Shown here one piece after another: positions 24,734 through 34,469 of a stretch of DNA of 64,000 nucleotides (the stretch's first letter is position 1; each line of letters opens with the position of its first letter). The notes beneath the pieces were generated by a model that was not told the origin of the DNA, made no database searches, and saw only the letters and a list, made by a program, of their open reading frames with translations. The stretch is from Alphaproteobacteria bacterium HGW-Alphaproteobacteria-7 (lineage in GTDB: Bacteria; Pseudomonadota; Alphaproteobacteria; Sphingomonadales; Sphingomonadaceae): assembly GCA_002842735.1 (NCBI GenBank), contig PHEB01000004.1, forward strand, positions 62,001 to 126,000. Reading direction: 5' to 3'. The position numbers and the translations under genes are program-made.

Positions 24734-27222
24734 ACTGGCTTCTCTGCTATGTCTTTTGTGCTGCCCTTCTCTTTATACGCCAGAAGGCGAAGCGCATTGG
24801 CGACCACGATTAGCGTTGATCCCTCGTGAACCGCGACAGCGGGGCCTATCCCGAGACCGAAAATGGTTGCCGGGATGAGCACGACAACAATTACGAGACT
24901 GACGATCATGTTCTGCCGGATGATTGACCGGGTTTGTCGGCTCAGATCGACGGCGAAAGGCAGTCGGGCGAGATCATCGGCCATCAGCGCGACATCGGCT
25001 GTTTCCAATGCAACGTCCGAGCCGGCAGCCCCCATTGCTATTCCGACCGTTGCGTTCGCCATGGCCGGAGCGTCATTAACCCCGTCTCCGACCATCGCAA
25101 CCTTGTCCTGGCCGGCAAGCTTGCGGATGGCCTTGACCTTGTCGTCGGGCATGAGATTGCCCCAGACCTCGTCGAGGCCGACTTCCTTTCCAACCGCATC
25201 GGCCACTCTTTGGTCGTCGCCCGAGATCATGATCATTCGGGTGATCCCGAGGCCGCGCAACGCTTCGAGCGTCGCCTTTGCCGCCGCGCGCGGCGTGTCG
25301 AGCAAGCCGATCGCTCCGAGATCGCGCGTTTCCGAGCGAACGCCCATCGTCGTCCGCCCGCGCTCGCGCATGGACTCTATAGCATCCGACAGTTCGGCAC
25401 TGAGCGCAGGGACCCCGTCTTGCCCGAACATTTCGAGCTTTCCGATCCACACCCGCTCACCGCCGACAAGCGCGGTGATGCCCTTGCCTGTGAAGCTTTC
25501 GAGATTGGTTGCTTCGGGCAGAGTCTCATCGCCAAGCCGCTGCTTGCCGTCCCTGACAATCGCCTGTGCCAGGGGATGATCGCTCAGATTTTCAGCCGCC
25601 GAAGCAATCGCAAGCAGTTCGTTTTCAGATACACCCTGCGCGGGTTCGACATCGGTAATGCGGGGTTCGCCTTCGGTAAGAGTACCGGTCTTGTCGAACG
25701 CGATGGCCTTGAGCGCACCGAGATCTTCGAGCGGCGCGCCGCCCTTTACCAGAATGCCGCTGCGCGCTGCTCTGGCCACTCCGGACAAGACCGCGCTCGG
25801 GGTCGCGATCGCCAAAGCGCAGGGGCTCGCAGCCACAAGCACCGCCATCGCCCGGTAGAAACTGTCGCGGAAGGGTTCGTCGATGACGACCCATGCGAAA
25901 AGGAGCAGGCCGGCCAGAGCGAGCACGGCAGGCACGAAAATTCGCTCGAAGCGCTGCGTGAAGCGCTGGGTCGGAGATTGCTGAGCCTCGGCTTCGCTCA
26001 CCATTTGGACGACCTTGGCTAGGGTCGTATCGCTCGATCGCCGGGTCACTTCCACTTCGAGCGCGCCCGATCCGTTGATCGTCCCCGCGAAGACGCGATT
26101 GTCATCCGCAAGATTGTCAGGATTGGCGCGCGCAGAAGTGACATCCGAAACCGCGCTCTTGTCGACCGGCACGCTTTCGCCGGTCACCGGAGCCTGATTG
26201 ATGGCACTGACGCCGTCCAGGATGAAGCCATCAGCCGGAAGGCGTTCGTTCGGACGCACGATTACCACGTCGCCTAGCGCAAGCTCCTCGACCGGGATCT
26301 CAACTACGTCAGTTCCGCGCTTTACCCGTGCGGTGTCCGGGGCAAGCCCGGCGAGCGCTTCGATAGCTTTCTTCGCGCGCCCCATCGCGTAGTGTTCGAG
26401 CGCGTGGCCGAAACTGAACAGGAACAGCAGTAGCGCGCCTTCGGCCCATTCCCCGAGAAAGGCGGCGCCCGCAGCGGCGACAAGCATGAGGCTGTCGATT
26501 TCGAACCGGCGGAGGCGTAAATTGTCCCACGCCTCTCGGAGAGTGAAGAAGCCTCCGAAGAAATATGCCACTATATAACAAGCGAACGGCAGCCAGACCG
26601 GATGCCCGTCCCATAGCTTCTCGATCCCGAAGCCGATGGCGAGAAATGCGCCCGAAGCGAGCGAGAAAAAGAGTTCAGTATTAGCGCCGAAGATGCCGCC
26701 GTGACTGTGCCCGGAATGATCTTTATCGTCATGGCGGTGTTCTTCAGCATCTCTGGCATTTGCGGCGATTTTGTCGGCCTTGATTGAAACCCCCAGTTCT
26801 TGCAGCGCATTGGCAATCGCGGTCTCATCGGTACGCCGGCGGTCGAACTCGGCGACCAGCTTTCCGCTCGCATCGGCATTTGCTTCAAGTACGCCGGATT
26901 CGCGGGTCACCAGATCTGCGACTGTCTGCGCCCGGCGCACCGAATTAATGCCCTCGGTTTGCCACACAACATGCCCGTAGCGCCCGGAAATTTCCGCTCC
27001 TGCTACGTGCGCGAGTTCTCTGATCCGCGCGATCGTGAGACGATCGGGATCGTAAGATATTGCAAGCTGGGCAGGTGCACTGTTCGATCCTTCAACGACC
27101 TCAACCGCATGCACACCTGCCCGCGAACTGAGCAACGACTGCAGCCGAGCGATACATCTGTCGGTGTCGCTCGGAATGTCCGGGAGAAGCGACGATAGTT
27201 CGAGTTCGATATTCCGTGTCAC
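24730..27222 (-). CDS. Zn/Cd/Co-type P1B ATPase with SPC motif
   Basis: An 830-residue P1B-ATPase. The N-terminal 165 residues look like two HMA folds without CxxC, then a His-rich linker (EEHRHDDKDHSGHSHGG). The ion-site motif is AASPCALAIATP (SPC, not CPC), followed by [21 protein letters not shown] and HEGSTLIVVANALRLL in the last helix. SPC plus HEGS/GT is typical of the P1B-4 Co/Zn/Cd exporters. It lies between czcA and the CDF gene and pumps cations from the cytoplasm for the Czc system to remove. The start is a GTG at the czcA stop. Confidence 0.9.
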   Translation of the reverse strand: MTRNIELELSSLLPDIPSDTDRCIARLQSLLSSRAGVHAVEVVEGSNSAPAQLAISYDPDRLTIARIRELAHVAGAEISGRYGHVVWQTEGINSVRRAQTVADLVTRESGVLEANADASGKLVAEFDRRRTDETAIANALQELGVSIKADKIAANARDAEEHRHDDKDHSGHSHGGIFGANTELFFSLASGAFLAIGFGIEKLWDGHPVWLPFACYIVAYFFGGFFTLREAWDNLRLRRFEIDSLMLVAAAGAAFLGEWAEGALLLFLFSFGHALEHYAMGRAKKAIEALAGLAPDTARVKRGTDVVEIPVEELALGDVVIVRPNERLPADGFILDGVSAINQAPVTGESVPVDKSAVSDVTSARANPDNLADDNRVFAGTINGSGALEVEVTRRSSDTTLAKVVQMVSEAEAQQSPTQRFTQRFERIFVPAVLALAGLLLFAWVVIDEPFRDSFYRAMAVLVAASPCALAIATPSAVLSGVARAARSGILVKGGAPLEDLGALKAIAFDKTGTLTEGEPRITDVEPAQGVSENELLAIASAAENLSDHPLAQAIVRDGKQRLGDETLPEATNLESFTGKGITALVGGERVWIGKLEMFGQDGVPALSAELSDAIESMRERGRTTMGVRSETRDLGAIGLLDTPRAAAKATLEALRGLGITRMIMISGDDQRVADAVGKEVGLDEVWGNLMPDDKVKAIRKLAGQDKVAMVGDGVNDAPAMANATVGIAMGAAGSDVALETADVALMADDLARLPFAVDLSRQTRSIIRQNMIVSLVIVVVLIPATIFGLGIGPAVAVHEGSTLIVVANALRLLAYKEKGSTKDIAEKPV

Positions 27223-30200
27223 TAGCTGTCGCTCCTCGCTGCTGCTGATGTCTCAACCTGGGTCGCGCGCGGTTTTCTCGCGAAGATCAGGCTTACAATG
27301 GCTGGCAATACGAACAGGGTGAGCGCCGTGGCGGTGATCAACCCACCAATGACAACCGTAGCCAATGGACGTTGCACTTCGGCCCCGGTTCCCGTCGCAA
27401 GCGCCATCGGAACAAAGCCGAGCGATGCAACTAGCGCTGTCATCAACACCGGCCGCAGCCGCGCGATCGCGCCCTCGATGATCGCGTCGCCCAGTTCCAA
27501 GCCTTGCTCGAGACGCTGCTTGATCGCTGTGATCATGACGAGGCCGTTCAGCGTCGCAACTCCGGAGAGAGCAATGAACCCCACCGCTGCCGAGATGGAA
27601 AAAGGCATGCCGCGCAGAGCCAGGAAAAAGACCCCGCCAGCCAGTGCCATGGGGATTGCGCTGAACACCGCCAGCGCAGGGACCCAACCGCCGACCGCCA
27701 TATAAAGCAACAGTAGGATAACCGCGAAGGCAAGCGGGACCACGATAAGCAGACGCTGCTGAGCTTGTTGCAGGTTCTGATATTGGCCACCCCATTCGAT
27801 GAATGATGCGGACGGCAAATCAACATTCGCGGCAACCTCGGACTGTGCCTGCTCGACGAATGACCCAAGATCACGTTCACGGACGTTGGCGGACACAATC
27901 ACCAGTCGGCGCCCTTGCTCGCGCCGGACTTCGGCCAACCCATCTATCACCTGAAATTCTGCCACAGCACGAAGCGGGACGCTTCCGCCATTGGGCAGGA
28001 CAATGGGTAATGTTCCAAGCTGGTCAAAGTCGTTGCGGTTCGCATCGGACAGCCTGACCACGACATCGAACCGCCGGTCACCTTCGAACACGAGACCCGC
28101 TTTGCGACCGCCAAGGGCAATGGCAACCGACTGTGTCACGTCTTCGACCGTCAGGCCGTAACGCGCGATTGTGGGTCTATCGAAGGCAATATCGAGCGTT
28201 GGAAAGCCCGACACTTGCTGAACTTTCACGTCGGCCGCACCATCAACGCCGCGGAGAACTGTGGCAACTTCATTGGCTGCTGCCGTCATGGCCGTGAGAT
28301 CATCGCCGTAGAGTTTGACCGCGACATCGCCGCGAACGCCTGCGATGAGCTCGTTGAAGCGCAGCTCGATGGGCTGGCTGAATTCATAGAGATTGCCAAC
28401 GAGATTGCCGAGCGCCTCTTCCATCTCGCTTACAAGTTGATCCTTAGACAGCGAGGGGTCAGGCCATTCTTCGCGCGGTTTGAGGATAACATAGGCATCC
28501 GAGATGTTCGGCGGCATAGGGTCGGTCGCGACCTCTGCCGTGCCGGTGCGCGAAAATACCAGCTCAACCTGCGGGAATTGCTTCAATCGCGCTTCAACCT
28601 GGCGCTGCATTGTAAGCGACTGCTCCAGTGGGGTGGAAGGAATACGCAATGACTGGACAGCCAGATCACGCTCGTCGAGCTGCGGTGTAAATTCGCTGCC
28701 GATGAAGCTGAAGACAAGCGCCGCGAGCGCGAACACGCCGACTCCGGTACCGATGACAGGCCATGGACGGGCAAGCGCTCTGCGCAGCAGCGGACCATAG
28801 CGCTCCTTTGTCATTCGGATGGGCTTTGCTTCCTGCTCGTTGATTTTCTTGTTCAGCAAGAGAGCGATCATCGCGGGGACGAACGTGAGCGAGAGGATGA
28901 ATGCCGAGGCAAGTGCCAGCATCACCGTGATGGCCATGGGCGAAAATGTCTTGCCCTCAACCCCGGTGAAGGTGAGGAGTGGCGCAAAAACCAGAAAGAT
29001 GATCGCCTGGCCATACACCGTTGGCTTGATCATCTCATGCGCCGCTGCCCGCGTCTCGGCAAGGCGTTCGCGCAGTGTGAGCAAACGTCCCTTGTGCTCC
29101 TGCCTTGCGGCGAGGCGCGCGATGCTGTTTTCGACTATGATGACAGCGCCATCGACAATCAGGCCGAAATCAAGCGCACCAAGACTCATCAGATTGCCAG
29201 ATACGCCAAGCCGGTTCATGCCAATAGCTGCCATCAGCATCGACAAAGGGATGACCAGAGCTGCAATGATCGCGGCGCGGATGTTTCCAAGCAGCAGGAA
29301 CAAAATGACGATGACGAGCAGCGCGCCCTCGACCAGGTTGTTGCGTACCGTCACGATGGTCGCATCGACGAGTGTCGAACGGTTGTAGACGATCTCCGCT
29401 TCAACTCCTGCCGGAAGCGACGATCGTATCTCGTCGAGCCTGTCGGCAGCACCCGCAGCTACGGTGCGGCTGTTTTCGCCTGCGCGCATCAGCACAGTAC
29501 CGACGACGGCTTCCTCGCCATTCAGCGAGGCTGCACCAGTGCGGAGATCGCCGCCAATTTCGACCGTTGCCACGTCGCCGACGCGGATCGGCACACCTTC
29601 GCGCGTTGCCACCACTGCCTGCGCAATGTCTTCTACGGAATTCAGCCGGGAATCGACACGTGCAAGAAGAGCTTCGCCAGCCCGTTCGACAAAGTTGGCG
29701 CCTTCGGCCTGGTTCGCCGCTTCGAGCGCGGTAATCAGCCGGTCGAGCGAAACGCCGTAGCCGTTGAGGCGGTCGGGGTCTGGCTGCACCAGGTACTGCT
29801 TCTCAAAGCCACCGATCGAGTCCACGCCCGCCACGCCGTTGGCCGTACGCATCAGCGGCGCGACAACCCAATCCTGTACCGTGCGCAGATAGGCGGCTCT
29901 TGCCACCGCCGTGTCCAATCGCTCGCCCCGGTCCGTGAGAAAGCTGCCGTCCTTCTGCCAGCCAACAGCACCACCCTTGGGCGCATCGGTTCCACCCGGA
30001 TGCTCGAATTCGATGGTATACATCAACACCTCGCCGAGACCGGTTGCAATCGGACCCATTGACGGCTCCGCACCTGCAGGAAGCGAAGAGGCCAGGTTGG
30101 CGATCCTCTCTTCGACCTGCGACCGGGCAAAGTAGATGTCGGTGCCTTCTTCGAAGATCGCGGTGACCTGGCTGAAGCCGTTACGCGAGATCGAGCGGGT

Positions 30201-30500
30201 CATCTCAAGTCCCTCGATACCGGCTAGTCCGGTTTCGACAGGGAAGGTTACTTGCGTTTCGATCTGCGAGGGCGAGAGGGCCGGTGCCTCGGTGTTTATC
30301 TGCACCTGAACATTGGTGATGTCCGGCACCGCATCAATCGGCAGTTTTGCAAGATTGAACGCGCCCCAAATGGCAACACCTAGGGCAAGGGCTACGACCG
30401 CCCAGCGATTGCGCACCGACCAGTCAAGGACGCCGCCAATCAGGCCATCATGGCTGCTGCGCTCCTCCTCGAAACCGCTTTCAGACCGATCAATGTCCAT
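27222..30500 (-). CDS. czcA: Heavy-metal RND efflux pump, CzcA-like
   Basis: About 1092 residues of the HME-RND family, with helix 1 near the N-terminus and two large periplasmic loops. The helix-4 motif LDFGLIVDGAVIIVENS carries the two Asp and one Glu of CzcA (Zn/Co/Cd) that CusA lacks. It drives proton-coupled export through CzcB and CzcC. The ATG at 30500 has a strong GAGGAGG site; a frame extending to 30569 would lie inside czcB. It overlaps the czcB stop by 11 bases. Confidence 0.93.
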   Translation of the reverse strand: MDIDRSESGFEEERSSHDGLIGGVLDWSVRNRWAVVALALGVAIWGAFNLAKLPIDAVPDITNVQVQINTEAPALSPSQIETQVTFPVETGLAGIEGLEMTRSISRNGFSQVTAIFEEGTDIYFARSQVEERIANLASSLPAGAEPSMGPIATGLGEVLMYTIEFEHPGGTDAPKGGAVGWQKDGSFLTDRGERLDTAVARAAYLRTVQDWVVAPLMRTANGVAGVDSIGGFEKQYLVQPDPDRLNGYGVSLDRLITALEAANQAEGANFVERAGEALLARVDSRLNSVEDIAQAVVATREGVPIRVGDVATVEIGGDLRTGAASLNGEEAVVGTVLMRAGENSRTVAAGAADRLDEIRSSLPAGVEAEIVYNRSTLVDATIVTVRNNLVEGALLVIVILFLLLGNIRAAIIAALVIPLSMLMAAIGMNRLGVSGNLMSLGALDFGLIVDGAVIIVENSIARLAARQEHKGRLLTLRERLAETRAAAHEMIKPTVYGQAIIFLVFAPLLTFTGVEGKTFSPMAITVMLALASAFILSLTFVPAMIALLLNKKINEQEAKPIRMTKERYGPLLRRALARPWPVIGTGVGVFALAALVFSFIGSEFTPQLDERDLAVQSLRIPSTPLEQSLTMQRQVEARLKQFPQVELVFSRTGTAEVATDPMPPNISDAYVILKPREEWPDPSLSKDQLVSEMEEALGNLVGNLYEFSQPIELRFNELIAGVRGDVAVKLYGDDLTAMTAAANEVATVLRGVDGAADVKVQQVSGFPTLDIAFDRPTIARYGLTVEDVTQSVAIALGGRKAGLVFEGDRRFDVVVRLSDANRNDFDQLGTLPIVLPNGGSVPLRAVAEFQVIDGLAEVRREQGRRLVIVSANVRERDLGSFVEQAQSEVAANVDLPSASFIEWGGQYQNLQQAQQRLLIVVPLAFAVILLLLYMAVGGWVPALAVFSAIPMALAGGVFFLALRGMPFSISAAVGFIALSGVATLNGLVMITAIKQRLEQGLELGDAIIEGAIARLRPVLMTALVASLGFVPMALATGTGAEVQRPLATVVIGGLITATALTLFVLPAIVSLIFARKPRATQVETSAAARSDS

Positions 30501-31656
30501 GTTCGGCCTCCTCTTTTCCGAGTTCGGCTTTGAGTAGGAAGGCGTTTTCGGTCGCGATCCGCTGGCCATTCTGCAATCCGGACTCGATCACGATGCGCCC
30601 TCCCGAGCGCGATCCCGTCACGACAGGCATCGCCCGAAACCCGGTACGCGTGCGAACGAACACGACTTCACGGCCTTCGACCATCTGAACTGCGGATTCA
30701 GGCACCGAGATCGAGGTCGCATCGGTTTCACCTGAGGGTCGGATGCGCGCCTGCAAGAATGCGCCTGGCTGCAATCCAGGGACCGCTCCGGCGAGTGAGA
30801 TTATCGCTGTCGCGCTACGGCTTTCCGGATCGAGTGCCGGGGTCACCGAGCGCACACGTCCGCCGATCTCCCGGTCCTGCCCGAGCTCCAACGTAGCTTC
30901 ATCGCCCGGCCGAATTCTCGCAGCATCGCTGGCAGGCAAGGCGACCTGCACCTGCAAGCCGCTCGCGTTCACGATCTGGAACATCTCTTCACCGGCGGAG
31001 ACGTAGGAGCCAAGCACGATCGGCGCGCTGGTGATCTGCCCTGAAATCGGACTCGTCACGGCCAGCGAACGCCCATCCCCGCTGACACCAGCAGCTGCGG
31101 ATGCGGCTTGTGCGCGTGACAGCTCCGATCTTGCCACTTGCAGATTGGCCTGCGCCGCTTCGAGATCCTGCCGGGCCGTCACATTGGCCTCGAACAGCCG
31201 CTTTTCGCGGTCGTAGAGCGCAGACAGTTCATTGACCCGCGCACGCGCGGCAGCGACCTGCGCAGCCAGTCCGGCAGCATCAGCGCTCTCGATCCGCGCG
31301 ATCACCTCCCCCTGCCTGACATAATCGCCAAGCATCTTGTTCACGCTCTTCACCACACCGGATGCACGCGCATCGATCCGTGCGCTGGCATTCGGCGCCG
31401 CGGCGACGGTCGCTGGGAATACAAGCTCCGTTGCTGCGCCGAATTGGACAGCTTCGATTTCTATCGACGAAGCTGCGATCTGCTTCTCGTCGATCAGCAG
31501 AACGCCTTCGGGGACTTCGCTCTTTTCACCTTGTTCCGCTTGCTGGTCGGGTCCGTTTGAGTCAGCGGGCCAGAAGACCCAGGCCAAGGCGGCCAGCAAG
31601 ATCAGGACGCCGCTTACGGCGATCAAATGGCTACGTTCCATGGAAATGGGCCTCAC
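30490..31656 (-). CDS. czcB: RND periplasmic adaptor, CzcB-like
   Basis: About 388 residues: an N-terminal membrane anchor (LIAVSGVLILLAALAWVFWP), a barrel-sandwich/lipoyl half-motif RIDARASGVVKSV, a long coiled-coil hairpin (residues about 140-200), the second lipoyl half VTSPISGQITSAPIVLGSYV and a beta-barrel domain. It links CzcA to the outer-membrane channel. The GTG at 31656 overlaps the czcC stop (GTGA). An ATG at 31641 preceded by GAGG is an equally good start. Confidence 0.9.
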   Translation of the reverse strand: MRPISMERSHLIAVSGVLILLAALAWVFWPADSNGPDQQAEQGEKSEVPEGVLLIDEKQIAASSIEIEAVQFGAATELVFPATVAAAPNASARIDARASGVVKSVNKMLGDYVRQGEVIARIESADAAGLAAQVAAARARVNELSALYDREKRLFEANVTARQDLEAAQANLQVARSELSRAQAASAAAGVSGDGRSLAVTSPISGQITSAPIVLGSYVSAGEEMFQIVNASGLQVQVALPASDAARIRPGDEATLELGQDREIGGRVRSVTPALDPESRSATAIISLAGAVPGLQPGAFLQARIRPSGETDATSISVPESAVQMVEGREVVFVRTRTGFRAMPVVTGSRSGGRIVIESGLQNGQRIATENAFLLKAELGKEEAEHGH

Positions 31657-32891
31657 TGTGTGTTGAGCCAGATGAGCCGCGCCGCGAGCAGGCCGCGGGT
31701 CTCTTCTGCCTGAATCAGATTTTCACGAATGGCGTCGCGCGCTTCGGCAGCCGCCAGAACTTCGATCAGCGGAAATCTGCCATTGCGGTAGCCGATTTCG
31801 ACGAGCCTGAGCGCTTCCTCAGCCTGCGGCAGGGATGCGCTGGAGAGGGTCTCCACACGCGTTTCGGCGGCCAGATAAAGCGTTCGCGTCCGCTCGAACT
31901 CCACGCGGTAGTCCGCCTCGGCTATCGCCTCGCTCGCGCTTGCCGCGCGGTACTGCGCCTCGGCGGCTGCGATGTTGCCCTGGTTGCGGTTGCGAAAGGG
32001 AAGCGGAATGGAAATCCCGACGATGAACGCTTGATCGTTGCTTTCCTCGAAACGGCGCACGCCTGCCGACAGCGTTGGGTCGGGAACGCCAAGCGAGCGC
32101 TCACGCGCAATTTCGGCTTCAGCAAAGCTGGTTCGAGCGCCCGCAATGCGCAGTTGCAACGGATTTTCGGAAACCGGCGGTGCAAGGGGCGGCGATAAGT
32201 CAGGAAAGACTTTCGATACTGCGGGATTGGGCTGTCCGGATACCCAGAGAGCCGCGAGCGCCTGACGTGCTGCTAAATCGTCTGCTTGTGCAGCCTGCAA
32301 TTCGGCCTCCGCCTCGGCAAGCGTAGCTTGTGCACGCATAGCTCGAAGAGGCGGCTCCCGCCCGACCTCTACAAGCACGTTGGCGATCCGCGTCAGTTCA
32401 CGGTTTCGCTCGACGATTTCCCGCGCGAGAACGAGGCGTTGGCCTGCGGCGACAGCCTGCACATAACGCTCGCGCACCCCCAAAGCGAGTTGCGACAAGG
32501 CAAATTCTCTCTGCAAGCCGGCGAAATCGGACGATGCGCGTGCGCTCGCGATGCGTGCGCTTCGCTTGCCGCCGAGTTCGAGCGGCTGACCGATCGCTAG
32601 GGTATATTCGGTCGACTGCAGCCCGGAGAAAGCGCCGGAGCCCGCGATGTTCTCGGCCTCGAGCGATAGCTCGGGATTGGGTCGGAGGCGTGCTTGATCT
32701 ATAGCCGCACGCGCGGCTTCGGCCTCCGCCTGAGGGCCGTAAACCCGTGGATTGCTGGAAGGGTCATCTTCCCCTTCAATGCCGACGCCCGCTCGAGCGA
32801 GCGCTTCCTCGAGTGTAACTGTTTCCTGTGCCAATACTGGCGAACCCGTGGACACGGCAATCAAGGCCGCGGCCAGTGCAAAGCACCGCAT
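31653..32891 (-). CDS. czcC: Outer-membrane efflux channel, CzcC-like
   Basis: A 412-residue TolC-family protein. A signal peptide (ALAAALIAVSTGSPVLAQ) is followed by two repeated OEP domains rich in Ala/Glu coiled coil, each with the typical YTLAIGQPLELGGKRSAR and FIVGISIPLPFRNRNQG beta-strand motifs. It forms the outer-membrane exit for the Czc pump. Position before czcB and czcA with overlapping stops fits the standard czcCBA operon. Confidence 0.92.
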   Translation of the reverse strand: MRCFALAAALIAVSTGSPVLAQETVTLEEALARAGVGIEGEDDPSSNPRVYGPQAEAEAARAAIDQARLRPNPELSLEAENIAGSGAFSGLQSTEYTLAIGQPLELGGKRSARIASARASSDFAGLQREFALSQLALGVRERYVQAVAAGQRLVLAREIVERNRELTRIANVLVEVGREPPLRAMRAQATLAEAEAELQAAQADDLAARQALAALWVSGQPNPAVSKVFPDLSPPLAPPVSENPLQLRIAGARTSFAEAEIARERSLGVPDPTLSAGVRRFEESNDQAFIVGISIPLPFRNRNQGNIAAAEAQYRAASASEAIAEADYRVEFERTRTLYLAAETRVETLSSASLPQAEEALRLVEIGYRNGRFPLIEVLAAAEARDAIRENLIQAEETRGLLAARLIWLNTQ

Positions 32892-32955
32892 TATTGTATC
32901 TCCTGACTGAAACCAATCGAGCGCGCGCGCAGGCGCACTCGCACATGATTTGCTG

Positions 32956-33300
32956 TCAGGCCTTGGGAGGTTGGATCAGAACCGGCGGCGCGCGCGAGGT
33001 GAGCATCGAAGTCGCAAGCGGACCCTTCAGGCTATTCGTGCGCGCAAAGGGCGACCCCAGGAACACTCCACTATCGGCGAGGCTGAAGCTGCAATTGTGA
33101 TGATGCGTTGCCGAATGGTCCTGACCATCATGGTCCGGCTCGAGATCATTGCTATCGAAGTGGTCCGCCCCATGCGCATAAACGTGATCGGCCGCATGAA
33201 CGAAGCTTTCGCCTTCTGAAGCATGCGCGTCAGGTAACGATAGGACACTACCGAAAAGAATGGCGATGATCGCAAGGAAGGGGAACACAAGACGCGGCAT
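32956..33300 (-). CDS. His-rich periplasmic protein at the czcI position
   Basis: About 114 residues from the ATG at 33300: a signal peptide (FLAIIAILFGSVLSLPDAHA), a His/Asp-rich segment (HAADHVYAHGADHF, then PDHDGQDHSATHHHNC) and a C-terminal part without recognisable domain. Small His-rich exported proteins occur before czcC in many loci (czcI, czcE-like), with metal buffering or regulatory roles. An upstream in-frame start at 33375 would place the signal peptide internally and is rejected. Confidence 0.7.
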   Translation of the reverse strand: MPRLVFPFLAIIAILFGSVLSLPDAHASEGESFVHAADHVYAHGADHFDSNDLEPDHDGQDHSATHHHNCSFSLADSGVFLGSPFARTNSLKGPLATSMLTSRAPPVLIQPPKA

Positions 33301-33371
33301 GTTACTCAACCCTTTAGGAGCCTTGCAAAGCTTGCGCAACCACGGCGGTCTGAGCGCTTGTCTTTTCATGA

Positions 33372-34016
33372 TCACGATTTGGCACCGACGAATTCATACG
33401 CACAACCGGCCAGAAACTCGCGGAAATGAACTTCGCGCAAAACTTTGCGTGCTGGAAGCCAAGGGCGGAACTCTTCATATTCCCGCGCCACACCAAATGG
33501 TTTGGTCAGCACTATGCCGATTTCAATCAGCCATCGCGGCCAGCGCTCGGGGTGCTTCAGGCCAAGCAGGGCCATCCGGCCACCCGTCGGGAGAGCAGCT
33601 GAGGCGCGCTCGATGATCGCGGCGTAGTCAGGTGGCATTTCCAGTCCAAAGGTGCTGATGACTGCGCTGGTCTCGCTCGGAAAGCGGAAGGCGGCTACGT
33701 CTGACTGCACAAATTCGACATTGCTAGCTCGCAGGCGCTTCGCTCGTCGACGGGCTTGGTCGAGCATGCCTTGCGAAAGGTCGACCAGCGTCACCTTGCC
33801 GCTTGGTCCTACTCTCTCAAGCAGAAACGCGAGGTTTGCGCCGGTGCCAGCACATAGATCGATCACATGGTCACCGGCGTTGAGTTCAAGCCGGTTAACC
33901 AGATCGCGTCGCCAGCGACCAAGACCGGCCCACCGAAACCCCGACACCAATCGGTCATAGATTCCCGCGTTCTTGTCGTAGAGACGTTCAACCTGTTCGT
34001 TGGATAGAATTGCCAT
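33372..34016 (-). CDS. SAM-dependent methyltransferase (UbiE-like)
   Basis: A 214-residue class I methyltransferase. Motif I is VIDLCAGTGANLAFLL (residues about 51-66), motif II VTLVDLSQGML, then VEFVQSDVAAFRFP. The fold resembles UbiE/ArsM-like enzymes but there is no cysteine set suggesting arsenic methylation. It is the second gene of the zinc/cadmium efflux operon. Substrate unknown; lipid or quinone modification and metal-related small molecules are both possible. Confidence 0.8.
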   Translation of the reverse strand: MAILSNEQVERLYDKNAGIYDRLVSGFRWAGLGRWRRDLVNRLELNAGDHVIDLCAGTGANLAFLLERVGPSGKVTLVDLSQGMLDQARRRAKRLRASNVEFVQSDVAAFRFPSETSAVISTFGLEMPPDYAAIIERASAALPTGGRMALLGLKHPERWPRWLIEIGIVLTKPFGVAREYEEFRPWLPARKVLREVHFREFLAGCAYEFVGAKS

Positions 34017-34024
34017 GGCGCGTG

Positions 34025-34387
34025 CTAGCGAACCTCGTCCGAAGAGATGGTGAAAACCTCCGCGAGGTCGTCCGGGTATGGCATTGGCGCGAATGCGCTC
34101 ACGTTTGCGCGTCCGGTATTGCCCCAGGGGAGCCGTCCGGTGAGATTACCAAGGGGAGCGAGCGCAAGACGTATGACCTGCCCCAGAACTTCGCGGCCAT
34201 CGCGGGTTTCAACTGCATAGCCCAGCATCGTCATATGTGAACGAAGGTGCGGCCCGAAGAAGCCCTGGCCCAGAATATGTTCCCGCTCGAGCGCGGTCCA
34301 AGCCAAAGCCCGGTCACCAGACTGCCTGGCGGCACGGAAAACGCGCCGCTCAGCTTCGACAAGTTCAATAATGTCCTTCTTTGCCAC
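34025..34387 (-). CDS. DUF3703 protein
   Basis: A 120-residue soluble protein with the DUF3703 pattern: LEREHILGQGFFGPHLRSH (with REHILGQ), then REVLGQVIRLALAP and GNTGRANVSAFAPMPYPDDL. The family often sits next to CadR/MerR regulators and czc or CDF genes; the function is not known. It is the first gene downstream of the MerR-type promoter at 34423-34453. The start is a GTG, with about 29 bases of leader. Confidence 0.85.
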   Translation of the reverse strand: MAKKDIIELVEAERRVFRAARQSGDRALAWTALEREHILGQGFFGPHLRSHMTMLGYAVETRDGREVLGQVIRLALAPLGNLTGRLPWGNTGRANVSAFAPMPYPDDLAEVFTISSDEVR

Positions 34388-34422
34388 AGGATTTTACCGT
34401 TCTGCTTGCATCTTCGAATCGT

Positions 34423-34453
34423 CTTATGCACCTTGTAGTGGCTACAAGGTCAA
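34423..34453 (-). promoter_or_regulatory. MerR/CadR-type promoter of the zinc/cadmium operon
   Basis: On the minus strand TTGACC (34453-34448) and CATAAG (34428-34423) are 19 bp apart. The spacer region contains a perfect 9-bp dyad, ACCTTGTAG-TGG-CTACAAGGT (34430-34450 on the plus strand). This is the classical over-spaced promoter twisted open by MerR-type activators. It reads into the DUF3703-methyltransferase-czc operon and away from the divergent merR-like gene. Confidence 0.85.
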
Positions 34454-34469
34454 GCATTGCGAGAAACCC

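Noticed and set aside
30501..30569. Extended N-terminus of CzcA
   Set aside because: The ATG at 30500 has GAGGAGG; the extension is czcB coding sequence in another frame.
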